The notes under the pieces are model-generated. The model was not told the DNA's origin. It worked only from the letters and a program-made list of their open reading frames with translations, and ran no database searches. This document shows positions 22,163 to 29,414 of a stretch of 34,080 nt of DNA, in pieces. Numbering within the stretch: the stretch's first letter is position 1; the number at the start of each line of letters is the position of its first letter. The DNA is from Phycisphaerae bacterium (GTDB taxonomy: Bacteria > Planctomycetota > Phycisphaerae > Sedimentisphaerales > Anaerobacaceae), in assembly GCA_026386805.1 (NCBI GenBank), contig JAPLMX010000130.1:1-34080 (forward strand), read 5' to 3'. Both the position numbers and the translations under genes were made by a program.

Positions 22163-23406
22163 TTGGATTGAAGGAGGCTTTGCAGATTGTCCTGGACTGG
22201 GCCAAGCCGCTTGGGACCGAGCGCGTGGAGCTGCGCGATGCCCTGGGTCGTATTCTGGCCCAGGATGTCGCTTCGGATATGGATATGCCCCCGTTCGACA
22301 AGGCGACGATGGATGGCTATGCGTGCCGCCGGGCGGACCTTGGCAACTCGCTCACTGTGGTCGAGACGATCCCTGCCGGCGCGGTGCCTGCCCGAGCGGT
22401 CGGACCGAATCAGTGTGCCAAGATCATGACCGGCGCCGCTGTGCCGCAGGGGGCCGACTGCGTCATTATGATCGAGCAGACTAAGCCCGTAGGGTGGGCT
22501 GTGCCCACCAATTCCCACGGATGCTCACAACGAATGGTGGGCACAGCCCACCCTACGCCTGTCGGCGAGGACGTGGTTCGCTTCACGGGCGAGCAGACGC
22601 CGGACAATATCTTTCGCAAGGCGATGGATATCAAGGCGGGGCAGGTGGTGCTGCAAAAGAGTGGTCGGATCAGCCCGCAGCACATCGCCGTGCTCGCCTC
22701 GGTCGGATGCGTGCAGCCGCTGGTGGCCAAGCGGCCGCGGGTGGGTGTTGTCGCCAGCGGCGACGAGTTGGTCGCGCCGGCGGCACGGCCGGGGCCGGCC
22801 CAGATCAGGAACTCCAACGGCTCTCAATTGACTGCTCAGCTTGCGGCGATGGGTCTGAACGCCCGCGACTATGGCATTGTGAAGGACGTGGCGAGCGATA
22901 TCGACGCCGTGTTCAAGCGGGCCTTGGTGGAGAATGACGTTGTGATCGTCTCCGCCGGGGTTTCGGTCGGCGATTTTGACCTGGTGCCGGCGGTTTTGCG
23001 TCAGAACCAGGTGAGATTGCTGTTCGAGAAGATCGCGGTCAAGCCTGGAAAACCGACGGTTTTCGGTATCTCTGAGCGGGGGTATTGCTTCGGATTGCCC
23101 GGCAATCCCGTTTCGACGTTCGTGGTCTTCGAACTGCTGGTCAAGTCGTTTCTCTACAAGCTGATGGGGCACGACTACTTGCCCACGCACGTGCAGATGC
23201 GGTTGGATGAGACCATCACGAGGAGAGATACCGACAGGCAGAGCTGGAATCCCGTGAGAATCACGAGCGAAGCGACGGTCGAGCCGGTACAATATTACGG
23301 TTCCGCCCACCTTTCGGCGCTCTGTGAGGCGGGTGGGCTGGTTCCGATGGAGATTGGCGTGGCGAGCATCAGGCAAGGAACACCGGTGCGAGTCCGGCTG
23401 CTTTGA
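22159..23406 (+). CDS. moeA: molybdopterin molybdenumtransferase MoeA with repeat insertion
   Basis: The protein has 415 residues. It shows the MoeA motifs MPPFDKATMDGYA, IMTGAAVPQGADCVIMIEQT, GVVASGDEL, RNSNGSQL, SAGVSVGDFD and GLPGNPVST. MoeA inserts molybdate into adenylated molybdopterin. After IEQT (about residues 111-133) a palindromic repeat adds VGWAVPT...VGTAHPT in frame, in the part where other MoeA proteins have a short loop before the GE(D/Q) segment. Normal length would be about 390. It overlaps mocA by ATGA and lies eight bases before moaA. Confidence 0.94.
   Translation: MIGLKEALQIVLDWAKPLGTERVELRDALGRILAQDVASDMDMPPFDKATMDGYACRRADLGNSLTVVETIPAGAVPARAVGPNQCAKIMTGAAVPQGADCVIMIEQTKPVGWAVPTNSHGCSQRMVGTAHPTPVGEDVVRFTGEQTPDNIFRKAMDIKAGQVVLQKSGRISPQHIAVLASVGCVQPLVAKRPRVGVVASGDELVAPAARPGPAQIRNSNGSQLTAQLAAMGLNARDYGIVKDVASDIDAVFKRALVENDVVIVSAGVSVGDFDLVPAVLRQNQVRLLFEKIAVKPGKPTVFGISERGYCFGLPGNPVSTFVVFELLVKSFLYKLMGHDYLPTHVQMRLDETITRRDTDRQSWNPVRITSEATVEPVQYYGSAHLSALCEAGGLVPMEIGVASIRQGTPVRVRLL
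22488..22557. repeat. perfect 23-bp inverted repeat (GTAGG-type) inside moeA
   Basis: The arms 22488-22510 and 22535-22557 are perfectly inverted 23-mers with a 24-base core. Each arm contains its own hairpin, GGTGGGC-TGT-GCCCACC and GGTGGGC-ACA-GCCCACC, and the outer edges are CGTAGG/CCTACG. It is read in frame with no stop. Confidence 0.95.
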
Positions 23407-23414
23407 AATAGGCC

Positions 23415-24371
23415 ATGAACAACGTCGATTACTTACGAGTCTCGGTCACGGACAGGTGCAACCTGCGGTGCATCTACTGCAATCCCTTAGGTGATCGCGG
23501 GCTTAGGGATCGCGAGGGGATTCTGGATTTCGACGAAATCCACCGCGTGGTCCGACTCTGCGCCGAGTGCGGTATCCGGAAGGTCCGCCTGACCGGCGGC
23601 GAGCCGCTGATGTGCGGGAATATCGCGGACTTGATACGGAAGCTCGCGGCTGTCGCCGGCATTGAAGACTTGTCCCTGACAACGAACGGGGTGCTGCTGG
23701 GCTCGATGGCGGCTGACCTCAAGGCGGCCGGTCTGAAGCGGGTCAACATCAGCCTCGACGCCGTGGACAGGCAATGCTATCAGCAGATGACCGGCCTCGA
23801 TTCGCTGCCCCAGGTGCTGGACGGCCTGCACAAGGCTATCGAAATCGGTCTGACGCCTGTGCGGCTCAATTGCGTTGTGATGAGGGAGCACAACCTCTCA
23901 CAAGTCACGGCCCTGGCAGAGATGACGCGTCATTTGCCGGTATCGGTCCGATTCATTGAGTATTGCCCTACCAGCCGAGTCACAGGGCGGGCCGATGGCT
24001 ACGTGCCCAATGCGGAGGTCCGCCAGATCATCGAATCGCAATTTGGGCCGCTCTCAGACGTGGTTGTGCCAAATGCCGGTGGACCCGCCGTGTACTTCAA
24101 GGCCCAGGGGGCGGGCGGAGCGATTGGCTTCATTAGCGGCCGGTCCTCCGTGTTCTGCCACGACTGCAGCCGGCTGAGGCTGACCAGTGATGGCAAGATC
24201 AAACCCTGTCTCCACGCAGACCGGCACTACGACGTGCGGGGACTGCTCCGCGGCGGCGCCGGCGACGAGGCGATCCGGGATTTGATCCGGCGCTCACTCC
24301 GCGAGAAGGGCCGGTACACAAGAGTCACGTCTACGGCGGAGGATTTCCTGATGCAGAGTATTGGAGGGTGA
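23415..24371 (+). CDS. moaA: GTP 3',8-cyclase MoaA
   Basis: The protein has 318 residues. The radical SAM motif is C15-NLR-C19-IY-C22, the C-terminal cluster is FCHDCSRLRLTSDGKIKPCL, and the protein ends in GG, the conserved tail needed for activity. It converts GTP to the cyclic precursor of molybdopterin together with MoaC, the next gene. The ribosome site is weak (TAGG), in keeping with read-through coupling from moeA. Length and motifs are normal; no repeat insertion is seen. Confidence 0.96.
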   Translation: MNNVDYLRVSVTDRCNLRCIYCNPLGDRGLRDREGILDFDEIHRVVRLCAECGIRKVRLTGGEPLMCGNIADLIRKLAAVAGIEDLSLTTNGVLLGSMAADLKAAGLKRVNISLDAVDRQCYQQMTGLDSLPQVLDGLHKAIEIGLTPVRLNCVVMREHNLSQVTALAEMTRHLPVSVRFIEYCPTSRVTGRADGYVPNAEVRQIIESQFGPLSDVVVPNAGGPAVYFKAQGAGGAIGFISGRSSVFCHDCSRLRLTSDGKIKPCLHADRHYDVRGLLRGGAGDEAIRDLIRRSLREKGRYTRVTSTAEDFLMQSIGG

Positions 24372-24377
24372 GACCCG

Positions 24378-24956
24378 GTGAGAAGAGTGGACAGAGGACA
24401 GCGGATAGAGGACAGAAATCGTAGGATGGGCTTTAGCCCATGCGGACCATTCGCAGGCGGACCAAAGCCGCATGGGCTAAAGCCCATCCTACCCATTTCA
24501 GACTCTCCGTCAGAGGGCATGGTGGATATCGCGGCGAAGGAGGTCACCGTTAGGACCGCAAAAGCGGCGGGCTCGGTTCTTCTGGGGGCGGAGGCGTTCG
24601 ATGCTCTCAAGCGGGGCGAGTGCCCGAAAGGGGACGTGCTGGCGACGGCCAAGGTCGCGGCGCTCCAGGCCGTGAAATCCACGCCGGCCATCATCCCGAT
24701 GTGCCATCCGATCCTGATCGAAGCCGTCGAGGTGGAGTTTTCGCTGGATGAGGCGGGTAAATCGGTCGGCGTGACGGTCGCCGTGAAATCTACCGGTAAG
24801 ACCGGTGTCGAGATGGAAGCATTGTCCGGCGTGGCGGGGGCGTGCCTGACCATCTACGATATGCTCAAGTACACTGGCAAGGGCATGACCGTCGAGCGAA
24901 TCCGACTTCTGGAGAAATCAGGGGGACGCAGTGGCGACTACCGACGGGCGGATTAG
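24378..24956 (+). CDS. moaC: cyclic pyranopterin monophosphate synthase MoaC with repeat-altered N-terminus
   Basis: The protein has 192 residues as called. The MoaC core begins at MVDIAAKEVTVRTAKAAG (about residue 48) and continues with MCHPILIEAVEVEF and VEMEALSGVAGACLTIYDMLKY, the active-site segments. A usual MoaC has only about a dozen residues before MVD; here the GTG at 24378, placed ten bases after GGAGG, gives about 47, of which residues 16-39 are a palindromic repeat and the first 14 (RRVDRGQRIEDRNRR) look like simple repeat sequence. ATG 24519 is an alternative start but has only AGAGGG two bases ahead. Which start is used is open. MoaC rearranges the MoaA product to cyclic pyranopterin monophosphate. 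The end overlaps the MOSC gene by 26 bases. Confidence 0.88.
   Translation: MRRVDRGQRIEDRNRRMGFSPCGPFAGGPKPHGLKPILPISDSPSEGMVDIAAKEVTVRTAKAAGSVLLGAEAFDALKRGECPKGDVLATAKVAALQAVKSTPAIIPMCHPILIEAVEVEFSLDEAGKSVGVTVAVKSTGKTGVEMEALSGVAGACLTIYDMLKYTGKGMTVERIRLLEKSGGRSGDYRRAD
24421..24492. repeat. perfect 25-bp inverted repeat (GTAGG-type) at the 5' end of moaC
   Basis: The arms 24421-24445 and 24468-24492 are perfect inverted 25-mers around a 22-base core. Each arm contains a hairpin, ATGGGCT-TT-AGCCCAT and ATGGGCT-AA-AGCCCAT, and the edges are GTAGG/CCTAC. The unit is 72 bp, exactly 24 codons, and is open in the moaC frame (MGFSPCG...PHGLKPIL). Confidence 0.95.
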
Positions 24957-25959
24957 GGCCATCTCGGTCTCCAGTCAAAAAGGCGAACCCAAGCACAATG
25001 TGCCCGAAGCCGAGCTGCGGGCGGACTTCGGCATCGTGGGCGACGCCCACGCCGGTAGCGGCCTCAGACAGGTGAGTTTGCTGGCGATGGAATCGATCGA
25101 GGAGCTGCGCGTCAAAGGCGCGGACATCTCGCCCGGCGATTTTGCCGAGAACGTCACGGCCGAGGGCCTCGACTTGTCTGCTCTGGCTGTCGGAGACAAG
25201 CTCCGGATCGGGGACGCCGCTATGCTCGAAGTGACGCAGTTAGGCAAGCGTTGTCACGGGCGATGCCGGATCTACGAGAAGCTGGGTGACTGCATCATGC
25301 CCCGGCAGGGCGTCTTTGCCCGCGTCGTGACGGGGGGACGGATCAGGGTCGGAGATGCGATCAATGCCAATTCGTCGGGTGGCATCGCCAAGGCCTCCGG
25401 CCTTGACGATGGTTCCAGTGACTCCACGCCAAGCCATCGCCAAGCTGCGCTTGACGATGCCACCCGTGAAAATGTGAAATCGACGAGAGTGGCCATTCTG
25501 ACCGTCAGTGACAGTTGTGCGCAGGGGACGCGCGAGGACGCCAGCGGGCCGGCTATCCGGGAGATTTTGCGGGCGGGCGGGTATGAGATCGGTGAGGAGC
25601 GTGTCGTGCCCGACGATCGGGACGCGATTGCACGGGAGTTGATCCGCTTCTCGGACGAGGGCGGGTGCGATCTCGTGTTCACGACCGGCGGGACGGGACT
25701 GGGCCCGCGCGATGTCACGCCGGAGGCGACCCTGTCGGTGTGTGACAGACTTGTCCCAGGATTGGGCGAGTTGATGCGGGCTGAAGGGCTGAAGAAGACG
25801 CGCAACGCCGTCCTGTCCCGTGGGATTGCGGGACTGCGAGGCAGAACGCTGATTGTCAACCTCCCCGGCAGCCCCAGGGCGGTTCGTGAGTGCCTGGAGG
25901 TAATCCTGGACATCCTGCCCCATGCCATCGAAATGATGCACGGCGGCGGACACGGTTAG
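24931..25959 (+). CDS. MOSC domain fused to MogA/MoaB molybdopterin adenylyltransferase
   Basis: The protein has 342 residues. Residues 1 to about 147 are a MOSC domain (GIVGDAHAG, SPGDFAENVTAEGLDL, GKRCHGRCRIYEKLGDCIMPRQGVFARV), a family that binds sulfur/Moco. Residues about 183-342 are MogA/MoaB (VAILTVSDSCAQGTREDASGP, VFTTGGTGLGPRDVTPEAT, NLPGSPRAVRECLE), which adenylates molybdopterin before MoeA acts. Such a fusion or pairing is known in anaerobes. The linker, residues 150-179, is encoded by a palindromic repeat. GTG start with GGGGGA eight bases upstream. No moaD or moaE is in the window, so they must lie elsewhere. Confidence 0.93.
   Translation: MATTDGRIRAISVSSQKGEPKHNVPEAELRADFGIVGDAHAGSGLRQVSLLAMESIEELRVKGADISPGDFAENVTAEGLDLSALAVGDKLRIGDAAMLEVTQLGKRCHGRCRIYEKLGDCIMPRQGVFARVVTGGRIRVGDAINANSSGGIAKASGLDDGSSDSTPSHRQAALDDATRENVKSTRVAILTVSDSCAQGTREDASGPAIREILRAGGYEIGEERVVPDDRDAIARELIRFSDEGGCDLVFTTGGTGLGPRDVTPEATLSVCDRLVPGLGELMRAEGLKKTRNAVLSRGIAGLRGRTLIVNLPGSPRAVRECLEVILDILPHAIEMMHGGGHG
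25377..25465. repeat. double-hairpin repeat at the MOSC/MogA joint
   Basis: Outer arms GGGTGGCATCGCCAAG (25377-25392) and CTTGACGATGCCACCC (25450-25465) are inverted with one difference. Inside are two hairpins, CATCGCCAAGGCC-TCC-GGCCTTGACGATG and CATCGCCAAGC-TGC-GCTTGACGATG. It is read in frame as the domain linker. There is no GTAG edge, so it is a separate family. Confidence 0.85.
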
Positions 25960-25960
25960 C

Positions 25961-26057
25961 ATTTATGATTTGCGATTTACGATTTATGATTGAGCTTCGC
26001 GGAGATATCGGGTCGGCCGCCGCAGACTCTTAAATAGTAAATCGTAAATAGTAAATA
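25961..26057. repeat. AT-rich palindromic repeat between the MOSC-MogA gene and chrA
   Basis: The left part is ATTTATGATTTGCGATTTAC plus GATTTATGATT; the right part is TAAATAGTAAATCGTAAATA plus GTAAATA, approximately its inverse. Its layout (short runs of GATTT units, central core, inverse runs) is like the ATTGCGGATT family at 5033 and 6616, but it is AT-rich and intergenic. It separates the Moco genes from the transporter gene. Confidence 0.75.
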
Positions 26058-26069
26058 CCGAGGGTTCGT

Positions 26070-26591
26070 ATGGTCCTTTTGCAGCTTTTTGCGGCGTTCT
26101 TCAAGGTCGGGCTCTTTGCGATTGGCGGCGCCTATTCGTTCCTGCCGTTGGTGGAGAAAGAGGTCGTGCAGAGCCATCAATGGCTCGGAAAGCCGGAGTT
26201 TCTGGAGGTTGTGGGGATGGTGGAGATCTTCCCCGGCGCCATTTCGATCAAATTCGCGACCTACACGGGCTACAAGGTGGCGGGCGTCCCCGGCGCAGTC
26301 GTGGCGAACGTGGCGAACCTGCTGCCTCCCGTGCTGTTCATGATGATGGCCTCTCTGGTCTATTGGAGGTATGGCGGAATGCCGGCGGTCCGGGCCGCCT
26401 TGGGGATGGTCCGCTACGCGGTTTTTGCGATGATGATCGCCATCGCTGTCAAGCTGGTGGACACCAGCCGATTGACGGATCTCAAGGTGCTGCCTGTAGT
26501 CATCGTCGCCTTCCTGCTGCTGCGGCTGACATCCGTGCATCCGGCGTTCATTATCATCGGGGCCGCCCTGTACGGCGGGCTGCTGCGATGA
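26070..26591 (+). CDS. chromate transporter-family (single CHR domain) membrane protein
   Basis: The protein has 173 residues. FFKVGLFAIGGAYSFLPLVEKE, MVEIFPGAISIKFATYTGYK and ANLLPPVLFMMMA are CHR-domain motifs, with about five or six hydrophobic segments. ChrA proteins export chromate and perhaps related oxyanions. Short single-domain members generally occur as adjacent pairs; no second CHR gene follows here, so its partner may be elsewhere or it may form homodimers. GAGGG lies about eight bases before the ATG. Its position at the end of a Moco operon allows a role with molybdate or a similar anion, which is speculation. Confidence 0.88.
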   Translation: MVLLQLFAAFFKVGLFAIGGAYSFLPLVEKEVVQSHQWLGKPEFLEVVGMVEIFPGAISIKFATYTGYKVAGVPGAVVANVANLLPPVLFMMMASLVYWRYGGMPAVRAALGMVRYAVFAMMIAIAVKLVDTSRLTDLKVLPVVIVAFLLLRLTSVHPAFIIIGAALYGGLLR

Positions 26592-26613
26592 GTGAACTTG
26601 CCCCGGTTTGGGA

Positions 26614-26642
26614 TTGTCAACCGCCGGCCAATGCACTATGAT
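26614..26642 (+). promoter_or_regulatory. sigma-70-type promoter before the sigma factor gene
   Basis: TTGTCA (26614-26619), a 17-base spacer, and TATGAT (26637-26642). It is one of the best promoters in the window and would give a leader of about 90 bases before the sigma factor ATG at 26739. Confidence 0.65.
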
Positions 26643-26738
26643 GTACAAGTGTGAGAGTACGCGGCTTTGCACGGCACACGGCTCTCAGGGATGGACGCAG
26701 TTGGATGACGGACGAAAGCTTCTGGAAGAAGTCCTGCG

Positions 26739-27260
26739 ATGGAGAAACAGCAGAGGGTGGATCTGGCGACGCGGATCTTCGCCGAACATGGGTCGGTGAT
26801 CCGGTCCATGATTCGCCAGCATGTGACCAACCAGGAGGAGGAAGATGAGGTCTATCAGAACCTCTACCTGTCCTTGGTGTGCAGTCCGCCGCCGGAGACG
26901 CTGATCAACGTGACGGCCTACCTGAATACCGTGATTCGCAACGACGTGATCGATGCCGTGCGGCGGCGAAAAAGCCGCCAGCAGATGGTGAGCAAGTATG
27001 CGATGAGCCAGCCCTGGGACGAAGTAGAGGACGCACCGGACGGTCGCGTGACGCAGGCCGAGCAAGTGCAACGCATCACCAGCCTCGTTGGAAAGCTCCT
27101 GCCCGCCCACGAGGCTCTGGCTGTGATCGAGCGGTACGTGTACGAGCACAGTATGACGGACATCGCTTCGCACCTGCGCGTCAAGGAGAGAACGGCCTCT
27201 CGATATGCCTGCGTGGGCATCCGGAGAATCCGTGAGGTGGTGTTCAGAGGTCATTTGTGA
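26739..27260 (+). CDS. ECF-like RNA polymerase sigma factor
   Basis: The protein has 173 residues. Region 2 is seen in EEEDEVYQNLYLSLV and TAYLNTVIRNDVIDAVRRRK, and region 4 in LLPAHEALAVIERYVYEHSMTDIASHLRVKERTASRYACVGIRRIRE, a helix-turn-helix. It would direct RNA polymerase to a set of promoters. No anti-sigma factor gene is next to it; the next gene is an exported DUF1080 protein whose SD and start come 70 bases after. Many Planctomycetota carry such orphan ECF sigmas beside exported hydrolase genes. Regulatory target is unknown. Confidence 0.83.
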   Translation: MEKQQRVDLATRIFAEHGSVIRSMIRQHVTNQEEEDEVYQNLYLSLVCSPPPETLINVTAYLNTVIRNDVIDAVRRRKSRQQMVSKYAMSQPWDEVEDAPDGRVTQAEQVQRITSLVGKLLPAHEALAVIERYVYEHSMTDIASHLRVKERTASRYACVGIRRIREVVFRGHL

Positions 27261-27328
27261 TCGGATCGAGTCTGTTTGGGCGGCCCAGACGTAAGGATTT
27301 GCGTCTGTGCCGGGAAAGGAGATGCGCA

Positions 27329-28039
27329 ATGGTCGTGCGAAAGAGTTGGGTGTGTCTGGTCGCGTGCGTGGCGGTATTGACCGCCGTCATTGGTTTTTCC
27401 GCAACCCAGGACAGCGGCTGGTTTTCCCTTTTTGATGGCAAGACTCTCAACGGATGGTCGGTTCACAGCGGATCGGCGAAGTACACGGCCGAGGGCGGCA
27501 TGATCGTGGGCACCGCCGTTAAAGGCAGCGCCAATTCCTTCCTCTGCACGGATAAGGAATATGGCGACTTCATCCTCGAATTCGAGGTCAAGGTGGATCC
27601 GGCCTTGAACTCCGGCGTGCAGTTCCGCAGCCATATCGCCAAGGAGGAGATGGCTTTCATCTTCCAGGACGCCAAAGGCCAGCCGCACACTACCACGATT
27701 CCGCGGGACCGCGTCCACGGCTACCAGGTCGAGATTGCCACGGCCGCGTCCCACACGTGCGGCGGCGTCTACGATGAGGCCCGACGCGGGTTCTTCATCG
27801 CCGACATCCGCAACGATCCTAAGGCGGGCGCCGCCTTCAAAGACAATGAATGGAACAAGTATCGCATTGAGTGCAAGGGCAACTCGATGAAGACGTGGGT
27901 GAATGATGTCCCCTGCGCCAATTTCAAGGACGCGCTGGACGCCAAGGGCGTTTTCGGCCTGCAGGTCCACGCTATACCGGACAAGGATTTCAAGCCCTAC
28001 CAAGTCCGCTGGCGAAACATTCGCATCAAAGAGCTGTAG
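27329..28039 (+). CDS. exported DUF1080 (3-keto-disaccharide hydrolase-like) protein
   Basis: The protein has 236 residues. A signal peptide (MVVRKSWVCLVACVAVLTAV) precedes the DUF1080 domain, which has the hallmark [29 protein letters not shown] and VRWRNIRIKEL. The fold is a concanavalin-like beta-sandwich; some members cleave 3-keto-glycosides. AAAGGAG sits seven bases before ATG 27329, which fixes the start over a GTG at 27257 that would overlap the sigma gene. A paralogue fused to ThuA lies at 31664. Extracytoplasmic action on sugars is likely. Confidence 0.92.
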   Translation: MVVRKSWVCLVACVAVLTAVIGFSATQDSGWFSLFDGKTLNGWSVHSGSAKYTAEGGMIVGTAVKGSANSFLCTDKEYGDFILEFEVKVDPALNSGVQFRSHIAKEEMAFIFQDAKGQPHTTTIPRDRVHGYQVEIATAASHTCGGVYDEARRGFFIADIRNDPKAGAAFKDNEWNKYRIECKGNSMKTWVNDVPCANFKDALDAKGVFGLQVHAIPDKDFKPYQVRWRNIRIKEL

Positions 28040-28069
28040 GCGCGACCTGCTATCGAAAGGAGGCGGATC

Positions 28070-28855
28070 ATGATCCGCCGTGGGAGAGTTCTGAAGAATG
28101 TCGTTACGGCCTTGGCGGTGATTGCCGTTGGTGCGATGGGAGCGCGTTCTGCCGAGCAAGGGAGGGCCGAGAAGATGTTTGAAGAGGACACCATCAAGAC
28201 CGAGACCGGCGATCTGAAGATCACCTTCATCGGGCACGCGACGCTGATGTTCGGCTATCAGGGCAAGGTCATCTACGTCGATCCGGTGGGCAATCCGTCG
28301 GGCACGCCGGTGGATTACGCCAGGATGCCGAAGGCGGATGTCATCCTGATCACGCACGAGCACGGTGACCATCTCGACCCCAAGGCCGTCAACACGCTGC
28401 GAAAAGAGCAGACCAAGATCGTGTTGACCAAGGCGTGTGCCGAGACGGTTTCCGGCGGCACGATCATGAAAAACGGCGACGTGCAGGCGGTGCTCGGGAT
28501 CAAGATCGAGGCCGTGCCAGCTTACAACGTCGTTCAGAAGCGGCCGGGCGGCCAGCCGTTTCATCCCAAGGGCAGTGGCAACGGCTACGTCCTCAATTTC
28601 GACAAGACCCGGGTCTATGTGGCGGGGGACACAGAGAACACCCCCGAGATGAAGCAACTGAAGAACATCGGCGTGGCCTTCCTCCCCATGAATCTGCCCT
28701 ACACGATGACGCCCGAGATGGTCGCCGATGCGGCGAAGGCCTTCGGGCCCAGGATCCTGTACCCATACCACTATGGTCAGACGGACGTGAACGCGCTTGT
28801 CAACCTGCTGAAGGATTCGAAGACGACGGAGGTCCGCGTCCGCAAGCTGAAGTGA
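28070..28855 (+). CDS. exported metallo-beta-lactamase-fold hydrolase (UlaG-like)
   Basis: The protein has 261 residues. After a signal peptide (residues 1 to about 27, KNVVTALAVIAVGAMGARSA) comes a beta-lactamase-2 domain: ITFIGHATLMF, the metal motif H96-E-H98-G-D100-H101, and VYVAGDTENTPEM with the second metal ligand. The family includes L-ascorbate-6-phosphate lactonase UlaG, but most members have no known substrate. AAAGGAGG precedes the ATG. It lies 30 bases after the DUF1080 gene and eight bases before the next gene, probably one operon. Confidence 0.88.
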   Translation: MIRRGRVLKNVVTALAVIAVGAMGARSAEQGRAEKMFEEDTIKTETGDLKITFIGHATLMFGYQGKVIYVDPVGNPSGTPVDYARMPKADVILITHEHGDHLDPKAVNTLRKEQTKIVLTKACAETVSGGTIMKNGDVQAVLGIKIEAVPAYNVVQKRPGGQPFHPKGSGNGYVLNFDKTRVYVAGDTENTPEMKQLKNIGVAFLPMNLPYTMTPEMVADAAKAFGPRILYPYHYGQTDVNALVNLLKDSKTTEVRVRKLK

Positions 28856-28862
28856 AGGTGTC

Positions 28863-29228
28863 ATGGGTGAAGAAGTCCCAGCCTTGAGGCGGCAACCCTT
28901 TCTCCGCAAGGCCATTCTCATTGCCATGGGGGTCGCCGTCGGCATGGGCGTGATCTGCCTTGCCGTCGTTGCCCTTCTGCCTCCCCCGAAAGAGGCCCTG
29001 TTCAAGGACCCGTTACGGAGTTTCCTGACGGGCGTGGGTGTGGCGGGCGTTGCCTATCCCCTCTGCGCCCTGGGAGCCGCTTTGCAGCGGAGATTTGCAT
29101 CGTCGCCGTACTTCGAGGGGGCCTTCATCGCGGGTGTGTTGAACCTGGCCGGCTATATATGCGCCGCGGTCGCCCTGGTGTGCCTCGGCTTCGGGGTTTA
29201 CGATCTGGCCCTGTGGCTGCTGAAATGA
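28863..29228 (+). CDS. small integral membrane protein of unknown function
   Basis: The protein has 121 residues with three to four hydrophobic segments (about 16-40, 52-72, 86-105 and 107-120), separated by short basic or polar loops (PPPKEALFKDPLRS, QRRFASSPYF). No family is recognised. GAAGGTG precedes the ATG, which is eight bases after the UlaG-like gene. Probably co-transcribed with it. Confidence 0.65.
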   Translation: MGEEVPALRRQPFLRKAILIAMGVAVGMGVICLAVVALLPPPKEALFKDPLRSFLTGVGVAGVAYPLCALGAALQRRFASSPYFEGAFIAGVLNLAGYICAAVALVCLGFGVYDLALWLLK

Positions 29229-29297
29229 TCGTGGAGCGGTTGCGGTTGCGCGGCTCGTATCGGTTGTGTGGTGCGTGGAGCGGTGTTGTCGCAAGGT

Positions 29298-29372
29298 GGC
29301 GAGGGCGTCCCGCCCTTGCGTCTCGCCGGCATTTTTCCGGCGCGAGAGGAACAAGGGCAAGATGCCCTCGCC
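29298..29372. repeat. multi-hairpin repeat in the leader of the glycosyl-hydrolase-like gene
   Basis: Outer arms 29298-29318 and 29352-29372 are inverted and match at 18 of 21 bases. Each holds a small hairpin, AGGGCG-TCC-CGCCCT and AGGGCA-AGA-TGCCCT, with compensatory changes. Between them is another stem, TCTCG-CCGG...CCGGCGCGAGA, with a CATTTTT loop. It is intergenic and lies 43 bases before the GTG start, so it could act as a terminator or attenuator for the next gene. Confidence 0.85.
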
Positions 29373-29414
29373 ACAAGCGGTGCAACCGTCTCATGGTTCT
29401 GCAAAGGAGTAGGC

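Noticed and set aside
22159..25959. The repeats as CRISPR-like or phage attachment sites
   Set aside because: They are single palindromes of different sequence at each place, not spaced direct repeats, and no integrase is near.
27251..29005. A 584-residue minus-strand open frame
   Set aside because: Antisense to the DUF1080, UlaG-like and membrane protein genes, all with good starts and motifs; no recognisable domain.
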